DNA of 64,000 nucleotides from Cytophagaceae bacterium. GTDB lineage: Bacteria; Bacteroidota; Bacteroidia; Cytophagales; JAIYAX01. The notes beneath the pieces were generated by a model that searched no databases, had not been told where the DNA came from, and saw nothing but the letters and a program-made list of their open reading frames with translations. The first letter of the stretch is position 1. Every line of letters begins with the position of its first letter. The stretch lies in the NCBI GenBank assembly GCA_027488815.1, contig JAIYAX010000012.1:618022-682021 (forward strand), read 5' to 3'. Shown piece by piece: positions 1-10,000 of this stretch. The translations under genes were made by a program, and so were the position numbers.

Positions 1-1086
1 TTCAAGGCTTCGGGGTATTCACGTTTAACAACAGACCGGACAGATGACTATTTGAGTGGGTATCTGTTTGCTAGAGAGCAGCATTTCAGGGTACTGATTA
101 CGCAGTATTTTTCTTTTGTCGCATTTAAAACCATCGTCACAGGAGGCTTACTTATTCTTGGAGCTGTTCTAGTGATCAATCAACAGATCAATATCGGGCA
201 GTTTGTAGCCTCAGAAATCATTATCATCTTGATTATCTCCTCAGTTGAGAAAATCATGGGCAATCTGGAAGTTGTTTATGATGTTCTTACAGGCATCACT
301 AAAATAGCTAAGGTTACCGAACTACCCATTAAGATCGAAAAAGGGATCAATTTTAGTGATCGTTTTGAGCAAACAGGCATCAAAATAGAAGTCAAACAGT
401 TGCAATTCAAACATTCAGGAAATCCTGATTTCGCACTTAAAGGCATCGATCTGAACATTGAACATGGTGAAAGCCTGTGTATTACAGGAAATAACTCATC
501 AGGCAAAAGCACACTTGCCAAGATCATTCTGGGTTATACCGACAATTTTGACGGAGTGATTTCATACGACTACATATCCCTAAGAGAGTACAACAAAAAC
601 GCACTTTTCAAGCGTACCGGTGACAACCTGATCAGGGAGAACATCTTTGAAGGATCTTTGCTGGAGAATATTACCATGGGTGACGAGTTTATCCCGGTTC
701 AACAAGTCTTTGATGCTGTTTCTGCTGTTGGTCTGAAAGATTATATAGACCAATTGAAAGAAGGAATAAACACAAAAATCATTGGAGGAAGGCTTTGGCT
801 AAGTGATACCATTTGCGATAAATTAATTCTAGCAAGAGCCATTGTTAAACAGCCTGAACTACTTGTAATTGATGACAGTAAGCTCTCATTTAATATGAAT
901 GAACGCATTCATATCATCAGGAAACTTAGCGAGCAGAAGGACAAATGGACATTTATCTTGCTTTCAAAAGAGACAAGAGTAATAAATCTTTTTAACAGAG
1001 TGGTGTTACTAGACTCTGGTCAAATCAGCTACGATGGACATCCCAGGAACATGAATTTTCAGGACGAAGCCTTCAATCACTTTTAA
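1..1086 (+). CDS. ABC exporter half-transporter, C-terminal part, degenerate ATPase site (partial, 5' end outside window)
   Basis: The frame is open from base 1, so the start lies upstream; 361 residues are visible. The first ~100 residues hold the last membrane helices of an exporter (hydrophobic runs near residues 40-80). An ABC ATPase domain follows. Walker A is intact (GNNSSGKST, residues 163-171). The other nucleotide-handling motifs are eroded: the signature reads LSDTI instead of LSGGQ (about residue 267), Walker B ends in Asp-Asp instead of Asp-Glu (residues 291-292), the switch His is replaced by Lys (about residue 323), and no clear Q-loop Gln is present. The stop is 3 bases before an HlyD gene, followed by TolC, which is the order of a type I secretion operon. 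I infer that this is the non-catalytic half of a heterodimeric exporter whose active partner lies upstream of the window. The family call is firm; the heterodimer is inference. Confidence 0.88.
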   Translation, partial: FKASGYSRLTTDRTDDYLSGYLFAREQHFRVLITQYFSFVAFKTIVTGGLLILGAVLVINQQINIGQFVASEIIIILIISSVEKIMGNLEVVYDVLTGITKIAKVTELPIKIEKGINFSDRFEQTGIKIEVKQLQFKHSGNPDFALKGIDLNIEHGESLCITGNNSSGKSTLAKIILGYTDNFDGVISYDYISLREYNKNALFKRTGDNLIRENIFEGSLLENITMGDEFIPVQQVFDAVSAVGLKDYIDQLKEGINTKIIGGRLWLSDTICDKLILARAIVKQPELLVIDDSKLSFNMNERIHIIRKLSEQKDKWTFILLSKETRVINLFNRVVLLDSGQISYDGHPRNMNFQDEAFNHF

Positions 1087-1089
1087 GCT

Positions 1090-2475
1090 ATGGCAGATTA
1101 CGAAAAGGAAGAGGAGTTAAAGGCGACTGATCGATATTATGCAACTAGTCTGGTCAAGACGGTAGGGCTTTACCGGCGAATGGCCTACACAATGGCAGTT
1201 GTTTTGGCGATTTTGTTGCTGACTACCTTTCTTCCGTGGACACAGAATATCCGATCACGTGGCGTTGTTACCACATTTAGCCCACAGGATCGACCACAAA
1301 CCATCAATGCTACCATACCCGGCAGGATTGAAAAATGGCATGTCATTGAAGGTCAAAAGGTAAAGAAGGGTGACACGATCGTGAGTCTCTCGGAAGTAAA
1401 AGACAAATTTTTTGACCCTCAGCTTTTACTCCGAATTCAAGAACAGATCAATGCAAAAAAAGGATCACTTGATGCGACCAATCAGAAAGCCAAAGCTCTT
1501 CAGGCCCAGATTAATGCGCTTTATGATGGTAGAGAGTTTAAAATCCGGCAGGCTAGAAACAAAGTGCTTCAGGCTCAGCTTAAAAACCAAAGTGACAGCA
1601 TCGACTTTGTAACGGAGCAGGTCAATTACCAGATCGCAATTCGCCAATTTGATGCACAAAAGAGATTATATGATCAGGGGCTGAAGTCGTTGACGGAGTT
1701 GGAAGACCGTAAGCAAAAACTACAACTTTCTCAAACCAAACTGGTGTCTGCTGAAAACAAGTACCTTACGTCAGCAAATGAGTTGGTCAATGCCAGAATT
1801 GAGCTAAACTCCATCAATGCAGAATACCTCGATAAAATTTCAAAAGCTGAGTCCGATTTGAATTCAGCCCTTGGCTATGTGTTTGAAACAGAAGGGGAAA
1901 TCGCCAAAATGATTAATGAATATGCGAATCTGGAAATCAGAAGCTCATTCTACCAAATACTTGCCCCTCAGGATGGATTTTTAGTAAAGGTGTTGAAAGC
2001 CGGGATCGGGGAGACGGTCAAAGAACAAGAGGCCATCGCCACGATTATTCCTTTAAAACCTGAGTTAGCTATAGAATTGTATGTCAAGCCGATGGATGTT
2101 CCCCTTCTGGCAAAGGGCAGAAAAGTACGTTTGCAATTTGACGGATGGCCTGCTCTGGTCTTTTCAGGTTGGCCAAACGTGTCGTTCGGAACTTTTGGAG
2201 GGCTGGTCGCTGTGATTGACAACATCGATAGCCAGGGTAAGTACAGGATATTGGTAAAACCTGATCCGGATGATCCACATCCTTGGCCCGATTTAATCAG
2301 GGTCGGCTCTGGTGCGTTTGGCTGGGCTTTACTTCAGGATGTACCCATCTGGTATGAGCTATGGCGACAACTTAACGGCTTCCCAGCTGACTTTGTGAAT
2401 GATCTGCCCTTGGATCATGACAATCCAAGCATGAAAAAAGAAAGCAAAGAAGAAACTGCACCAAAGGAAGAATGA
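1090..2475 (+). CDS. HlyD-family membrane fusion protein of type I secretion system
   Basis: A 461-residue periplasmic adaptor linking the inner-membrane ABC exporter to the outer-membrane TolC channel. One membrane anchor lies near residues 32-50. It is followed by the first half of a lipoyl-like domain (PGRIEKWHVIEGQKVKKGD, about 77-95), a long Gln/Lys/Ala-rich coiled-coil hairpin (about 105-275), and the second lipoyl half (LAPQDGFLVKV). A beta-barrel region extends to a charged Lys/Glu tail. It starts 4 bases after the ABC gene, and its stop overlaps the TolC start in an ATGA, so the three are translationally coupled. The order ABC-HlyD-TolC is a standard export operon. No substrate is encoded in this operon as far as it is visible; the giant protein downstream has a T9SS signal and is not an obvious client. 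Confidence 0.9.
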   Translation: MADYEKEEELKATDRYYATSLVKTVGLYRRMAYTMAVVLAILLLTTFLPWTQNIRSRGVVTTFSPQDRPQTINATIPGRIEKWHVIEGQKVKKGDTIVSLSEVKDKFFDPQLLLRIQEQINAKKGSLDATNQKAKALQAQINALYDGREFKIRQARNKVLQAQLKNQSDSIDFVTEQVNYQIAIRQFDAQKRLYDQGLKSLTELEDRKQKLQLSQTKLVSAENKYLTSANELVNARIELNSINAEYLDKISKAESDLNSALGYVFETEGEIAKMINEYANLEIRSSFYQILAPQDGFLVKVLKAGIGETVKEQEAIATIIPLKPELAIELYVKPMDVPLLAKGRKVRLQFDGWPALVFSGWPNVSFGTFGGLVAVIDNIDSQGKYRILVKPDPDDPHPWPDLIRVGSGAFGWALLQDVPIWYELWRQLNGFPADFVNDLPLDHDNPSMKKESKEETAPKEE

Positions 2476-3887
2476 ACCGGAGCTTTTTATTCTTTTCTTT
2501 TTTCTTTATAGGGCTTACAATCAAAGCACAAGCTGTAGATACGCTATACCTTACTCAGAAAGAATTTCTTAAGGCCGTATACGATAATCATCCCTTAGCT
2601 TCTCAGGCCAGGCTGTTAAGCGACTTTGCTAAACAACAGCTTAGGTTCACTCGTGGTGGGCTGGATCCAAGCATTAAGGGCAACTATGAAGCAAAAAATT
2701 ATAAAGACAGCAGGTACTATGAATACTTCGGCACTTCATTGGAGTTACCTTTTTGGTTGGGTGATTTAAAGGCGGGATTTGATCAAAACAGCGGTTCTCG
2801 CATAAGCAATGACCGGTTCACAGTGGATGGCGGGGTGTCTTATTTAGGGCTAAGCATACCTGTGCTACAGGGGCTTGTTATTGATGAACGTAGAAATGCC
2901 ATCCTTCAAGCCAAAGCATTCCAGTCCATTGCCGAAGCAGAACGAATAAAACTAATCAATAAACTACTGCTCTCTGCAGCCAAAGATTATTGGGACTGGG
3001 CTTTTGCCTATGAGCGACTTAATCTGCTTTCAGAGGCGTATGGCCTTGCTTTTTTTAGATTCAGTGCCATCAGAGAAAGAGCGATTCAAGGTGATGCAGC
3101 CTATGTAGATACGCTTGAGGCCTATTTACAAGTGCAGAATTTTGATGTTCAGCTTCAGCAAGCCTCGGTTGACTTTAGTAACATGGGCTTGATGCTTTCC
3201 ACCTATTTATGGGATAGCACTGGTGCTCCCGGGCAATTGCTCGATGGAGTATTACCTACCTGGGATAATTCCGTAGCAGAACTGCCGGATACAGTTGATT
3301 TAAATGAGCTCATGCAATTTGCCAGCTTGAATCACCCTGAGTTGATTAAAATAGAAGGGAAACTTGAGCAATTACAGTTTGAACGAAAACTGGCCATTGA
3401 AAAGTTCAAGCCAAGACTAGACCTGAATTACAACTTACTTTTCGCAGGAAACAGCCTTCCCACCCAGAAGGAAGTAAGGGGATTTCAGTGGGATCGCAGC
3501 GCAAAATTTGGTTTGGATTATAAGATTCCAATCATCTTTAGAGCTGAAAGGGCTAAGTATCAATTGGCCAAAATTAAAATTCAGGAAACAGAGTTTGAGA
3601 GGTCACAAACCAATCGGCAAGTGCTTAACAATGTAGAGACGACCTTTAACGAACTTGTTAATTTATTCAGGATTAGTGCTATTCAAACTCAGATAGTCGC
3701 AAACAATCTGGCATTAAGAGAGGCCGAGCAACGTAGGTTTGACAACGGTGAGAGTTCTTTGTTCATTATTAATGTCAGAGACGTAACTTTAGTGAATAGC
3801 CGTATCAAGCTTTTCGAGCTCAGGGCGAAGTATGCCAAGAACCTCATTGCTCTTCAGTGGGCAGCAGGACGTGTACAATTAGATTAG
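2472..3887 (+). CDS. TolC family outer-membrane efflux protein
   Basis: A 471-residue outer-membrane channel subunit that would complete the trans-envelope conduit with the preceding ABC and HlyD proteins. It has a signal peptide (about residues 1-21, ending ...KAQA) and then the two-fold helical hairpin architecture of the outer membrane efflux family: YDNHPLASQARL near the N-terminus and the second-repeat SLNHPELIKIEGKLEQL near residue 290. Length is normal for the family. The start codon overlaps the HlyD stop (ATGA). The next gene is 158 bases away and carries its own promoter-like box, so this is probably the last gene of the operon. Confidence 0.9.
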   Translation: MNRSFLFFSFFFIGLTIKAQAVDTLYLTQKEFLKAVYDNHPLASQARLLSDFAKQQLRFTRGGLDPSIKGNYEAKNYKDSRYYEYFGTSLELPFWLGDLKAGFDQNSGSRISNDRFTVDGGVSYLGLSIPVLQGLVIDERRNAILQAKAFQSIAEAERIKLINKLLLSAAKDYWDWAFAYERLNLLSEAYGLAFFRFSAIRERAIQGDAAYVDTLEAYLQVQNFDVQLQQASVDFSNMGLMLSTYLWDSTGAPGQLLDGVLPTWDNSVAELPDTVDLNELMQFASLNHPELIKIEGKLEQLQFERKLAIEKFKPRLDLNYNLLFAGNSLPTQKEVRGFQWDRSAKFGLDYKIPIIFRAERAKYQLAKIKIQETEFERSQTNRQVLNNVETTFNELVNLFRISAIQTQIVANNLALREAEQRRFDNGESSLFIINVRDVTLVNSRIKLFELRAKYAKNLIALQWAAGRVQLD

Positions 3888-3990
3888 CTGAAGTAAGATA
3901 TTTAAGATAATGTTACAGTTTATCTGCCTGTGACCTCACGGTTATGAAAACTTAATGCAAAGTATGAAATGAGGCAGATGTAATATTTGT

Positions 3991-3998
3991 TACTTTTG
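3991..3998 (+). promoter_or_regulatory. Candidate Bacteroidota -7 promoter box for the 2405-aa surface protein
   Basis: TACTTTTG matches the Bacteroidota sigma-A -7 consensus TAnnTTTG and sits 47 bases before the ATG at 4046. The box lies inside a small GTTAC/GTAAC inverted repeat. No good TTG is present at the expected -33 distance (ATG there instead), so strength is uncertain. Confidence 0.45.
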
Positions 3999-4045
3999 TA
4001 ACCACATAACCAATCATTCGTTAAAAGCAGGAGTATATCATAACC

Positions 4046-7000
4046 ATGAGGTTGAAACCAACAACACTAACCACTGCGACTGTCTTTGTATTGCTATTTT
4101 CTTTGTTGCAGCCAGCTTATGCTCAACGTTTTTGGGTAGGGGGGTCTGGCAATTGGAGTGACACTACGAGATGGGCAACCAGTAGCGGTGGGGCTGGTGG
4201 TGCATCAGTACCGACAGAATCAGACAATGTGTTCTTTGATGCAAATTCAAACGGTGTCGGTACTGCGGCCTTTACTGTCACTTTGGATGTCCCTTCAGTA
4301 GTCAATCAACTGAATTTTACTGGCACTGATGGGATTGCCACTTTTGCCGGAGTAAATTCATTAACGGTTCATAGCACAGTTACTACTGTTGCCAATTGGA
4401 ACCCCACGTTTACAGGAGTTTTTGTTTTAGCAGGTAATCTGCCATTTACCACTAGCAATATCAACTTTACAGGCCAAAACTTTGCCGGAGGAATCAGAGT
4501 TAGTGCCAATGTTGATGGGGCAGGATGGCAATGCATTTCTGGAACTTTAAGTACTGTAGGAGCAATCCAGTTGGTTCGAGGCATCTTGAATTTGAATAAT
4601 AGACCTGTAACGGCACAGTCGATTTCCGCCAATGACCCTGGCAATTTCGATCGCTCATTACTAATGGGTGCCAGCTTAGTTACTTTGAACGGTAGCGGTA
4701 ACATCATTGATTTTACCGACAACTTAGGCGCATTTACGTTCGACCCGGGTACCGCTACGGTTAACATGGCCACAACAGGTGGTATTACTGTCATCTGTGG
4801 CAACAGCAGCAAAACCATGCCCATTCTGAATGCCACTTCACCGGGAAGTTCAATGGTTATTCAACCGACAAATACAATTGGAAATACAACTACTTTCAGA
4901 GCAATTTCTTCAGTAAAAACAACACTCAACTTTACAGGAGGCGGAAATTCGCTGTTTTCAAGCACCATTACTGTACCTAATTCATCATCAGCTTCATTTG
5001 GAGGACGGAACTTGCAGTTTGATGCCAGTCTTTTAGTTACAACGGGTTCAGTTTTCTCTTTCACAAATGTTGGTACGACAATATTCAATGCAAGTTTAAC
5101 AACCAATGCCACCTCCAGCCTCACCTTTACAAACAGCATGACGACGGGCACTTTTAATGGCCCGATTACGTTTGGTGGGACCACCGTCGCTTTTAACAAT
5201 TCAGGTTCCAATACATTTGCAAACACCGCACCCATCACTCAGAATGTCGGTACTGTCTCGTTTTCAAACAATGGAAACAATTACAACGGGAACATCACAC
5301 TTGGCCAAAATGTAATCTGGAGATTTTCCAATGTCGGTGTGTCAAATATCGCCGCTACAAGTGAACTCAGATCAATTGCTCTGTGTGGGACAGTGGGTAC
5401 TTACCCAACAGTAAATGCAGTGACTGGCACTGCATTTATAAATATTGCCACCCCCAGAACCTGGTACAACCTTAGAATAGGTAGTTTGAATGTGACCGGC
5501 TCATTGATCGCAAGTTTTGGTAGTGTAAATCTGGGAGGCAACACCAATGTCACCTTCGGTACAGCATCTGATACCAGGGTAGTTTATTGGGTGGGGGGGA
5601 GCGGCAACTGGAATGATCAGAACCGCTGGTCTACTTTTTCAGGTGGTCCCGGAGGAGAGTGCGTTCCGGGTACTGTGGATAGCGTGGTTTTTGATGCGAA
5701 TAGTTTTAGTTCGGCCGGGACGGTGAATTTGAATGCGACGGCAACTATTAGGGATATCAACGCAGGTGCAATAACTCAAAATGTTAATATATCGGGTGCT
5801 TCACTTATGAATATCAACAGGAGTGCAATTTTTTCTGGTTTATTATCTGTGAATATCCCTTCACTAAATTTTGTTTCTGTTGCATCAGGAGTATTTAATC
5901 CAAATCTGTCAACTATTAATTCACCAACTGTAATTAATAAAACAACTGGATCTTTAATATTGGGCTCTACACTAAATGTGACCAACTCATTCACAATAAC
6001 ATCTGGTTCATTTAATTCCAGTTCAAATATACTTAACGTTCAAACCTTGAGGGCCGACGCACCTGGAGGGTCAGTTGTAGATTTCCAAAATTCAACAATA
6101 AATGTTTCAGGTGGAGTTTCTGGATTTGATTTGTCATTTGCAACAACAAATCTGACGGCAGGCTTGTTATTAAATGGGTCAAATATTGTGATCCTCGGCG
6201 TTGTTGAAACTGATTTTCGAAACGGAAACAAAACCCTTTTCGATGTCACAATTACCTCTGTTGGAAATATGTCGATAACAGCAGATAATTCTCCAACAAT
6301 TTATACTTACAATAACATCGTTATTCAATCAGATGGGTTTTTTTCGGATTTATCTACTTCAAGAAAAATCATCAACAATGTTACAACAGGTCTTAACTCA
6401 AATTTTACTTTGTTTGGAACAAATAATTTAATAAATGGGACCGTTTCTATTGGCTCAATTACAAATGCACTTCGGAATGTTGCTTTCAATAACTCAAATA
6501 CTTTTAATGGATCTGTAACTGTTGCTGGTCCAAGTAATGCTTCTGACCGGGTGCAGTTTTTTAACTCCCGCTTCAATTCCACAGTCACCCTTAATTCTAA
6601 TGGTGGGCGTGCACAGTTTAGAAACAACTGCTATTTTGTAGGGGCTGTTGATATTCAAAATGACCTTACCGCCAGTGATCCGGCGGCTATTTTCTTTGGA
6701 ACAGATACCTTTGAAACTAATTTTAATCTTGGCAACGGCTCTATTGCCCGATTTACTAATTTAAACACAGTTGGAACTAGCACTGTATTTCTGGGTCCGG
6801 TTACAGTTGGGAATGACATTGCAGTTGGAAATTGTGACTCTCAGAGAGACATTGAATTCTATAGCCCGGTAACAGTTGGAAACAACACAACCTTCCAGTT
6901 TTGCAATTCTGCCGGCAGATCTACTTTTTTCTCAAACCTTACCATAGGCACTAATTCTCAGGTGAGGTTGCGTCGATTTGTTTATGTGTTTGGTCGCTAC

Positions 7001-10000
7001 TTTCAAGGAAATGCGGGTAATGCAATATTCTCAGAATTAAGTGATACAGCTTATTTCAGGGGAAGAGTAGAATTTTTAGGCAACAAAACCTTTGTTTATT
7101 TTCAACGACAAGTCAGATTTGACAGTGCTCTTGTTTTTGGAGATAATAATCCTGATGTTAGGTTTAATGAAACTGCAAATGCACCAAATATCAGCTATTT
7201 TTACGGGCCTGTTATCATTGGTAATGGTGGTCAGTACATATTCCGCCGTGGTAGCCAAATGTTTGATAACTTCACAGCTGGCAACAATTTAACATTACGT
7301 TTCACTGAGACAGACCCGGGAACAGGTTTTGGAGGTAGGTCAACAGTTATTAGGGGTAATGTAGTGATTGGAACAGGTGGTTCAGCGTATTTTCGACATT
7401 TGAGTAGATTCTTAGGCAGGTTCACCAAAGGTTCAGGAGGTGACATCAGATTTTGCACCAACAACGACTCTACTTATTTCGCAGGGCAGGTAAGTTTTGC
7501 AGGAGGTACATCCCAGATTCAATTCAATCGAACGGTATTTTTTGATAGCTCACTTACCATTGGGAATACCAATGGAAGTATTATTATAAATGATCAATCA
7601 ACCAACACACCTGGGTCACTTTTCTCAAGATTTAGGGGTAATGTGACCATAGGATCAGGAAGCAACATCATCAGCAACCGGCGGGTACAATTTTCAGGTA
7701 CTCTTATTATTGGGGACAACTCAGTATTTAGTACCAATTCCATTGATGGGGGATCAGCTATCACAAACACCTCTACTTTCCTTGATACAGTTAGGTTAGG
7801 AAATACTTGCACAGCCAACTTTTCCCGAATTAGTCAATTTGCCTCCAATTTGATCTTCGGGGATAATTGTACTGTAAATCTAAATGCGAGTGGAGGGGCA
7901 GTTGAGTTTAATAGTGCCCCAACTACTGCCCTCTGGCGATTAGGTGTAAACTGCGTGGTTACCTTTAACCCAGGCTCTGCAAATACAATACGCAACTTTA
8001 ATTTGGGGCCCTTTACCCGTGTGATCTTTAACAACAACGGTATAAACAACACCTTCCGCACGATCAATTTCACTAGATTCGTTACGGTTTTCTTTAATTC
8101 CCTTGGTGGAGTAAATTCAATTACCAATGGAATAACAGGAAATAACACCTGTGGGTCATGGAACTACATCAGGACCAATGTGCCTAATCAACAAACTGTT
8201 ATTAATTTAGGTACTGCAAGTACTGTTGATGAGTTTGTAGCCCAAGACATTAATAGTACAGGCTCTTTATTGACCATCAACTCAGGGGTCAATTTGGTCA
8301 ATAATACAGGAGCCATCACCTTTACTTCCGCACGTACTCCAAGAACTTATTTTTGGGTAAGAGGCACAAACAATACCCAGCTTTGGAGTGACTCAACCAA
8401 CTGGTCTCTCACCAGTGGTGTCACCACCAGCCCAACTGCAGGACTTTGTATCCCCTCACCTGTGGACAGCGTGGTGTTTGATAACAATTCATTTAATGGA
8501 ACTAGAAGAACTGTAGTGATCGATTTGCTCAATGTATTCAGCAAAGGCATGAATTGGACCAATGGAATCACAAATGCACCTGAATTGCAAGGAATTGCTC
8601 AAAACACTCTAAACATCAATGGTGAGCTTACCATGCCAGGCGGTTTGATGACCAATACTTTTGCTGGCTTAACGCAATTTGGCTCAGCAGAAGTAGGCAC
8701 AAAACGTATTAATACAAATGGAGTTACCTTCAATGGTCCGATATTATTTAACAGTCAATTTGGTAACTGGCTGATGACCAGTAATTTCTTCGTTGGGAAT
8801 GGATTTAATGGGAACATCACCTTAAGAAGGGGGAATGTGAATGCCAACACCACAGGTGTTCGTATCGCATTGCAAGGTTCTTGGACTGTAGAACCAGCAA
8901 ATGCCCCAGCGCCAGCCCCTTCCTTTACAGCAGGTATAAGTACTGTAGAGTTTTTTGGAGCAACCTCAGGAGTCGATATCATTACAAGAGGGAATGATTT
9001 CTATAATTTGACGGTCAACAAGACCAATGTAGGAGAGATCGTCGAAATAAGAAACAATGCTATTGTAGTTAGAAATGACCTTCGATTGGTGAGAGGACAG
9101 CTTACTGATGCGGGCAATGGATTTGATGAAGGTGCTTTCCAGATATCAGGTAATACTACAGGCACAGGCCTTCTTCTGGTCACAAATAATGCAACTTTAC
9201 ATATAGGGCGTTCAGGTGCTTGGGCAGGGGGAACCGATGATGGAACAGTTGGCAATGCAGGTTCCCCAGGCGTTGGAGCTACTAACAATACCACCTTTCC
9301 AACCGGATGGAATACCGCTCAATGTAGCCTTGAAGTAAATAGTCGGGTAATCTACCGAAGACATGGTTTCCAGCCTGTGTCAGGTGTTCCTAATTATGGA
9401 ATATTAGAGTGCCTTAACCCTAATCCTTGTGGTGCAACTTGCCCAAGAATGAGGTATGCAACCGGACCTTTGACCATTTTTGGGCAGCTGATCCTACTAA
9501 ACGGTATCTATTTGGCTGACAGTGGCTTCCAGATAACATTCTCCGCTTCAACAGCCCTTACTATGGAGGCTTTTTCTGAGTTACAATTGGGTAGGGCTGC
9601 TTCACGCACTATTTTCCCATTGAACTTTGTAACTGCTAATATGAATCTTGACGCCACCAGCACCGTGGTGTACAACAGCGGTGTTCCCGGAGGTCCAAAC
9701 ATTCAGGATGTGGCATCATTAGCAGGAGCTGGAAACAACAGCTACGGAAACGTTATCATCCGCAAATCGCTTGCTTATCGTGGATTTGCAGTTGGAGCCA
9801 CACCTACTGTTTTTGCAGAAACAACAGGAAGTTATGCGGATAAACGACTTATAGGGAATATCATCGTAAGAGGTAATCTGACCATTGAGAATCGAAATTC
9901 TTTTGATGTAACTACCGGTAACTTTTTAATTGACTTAAGAGGCAATTGGGTAGGGCAAACGGATTCCCGATTCGAGTCCAGAGGAGGAACTGTTCTCATG

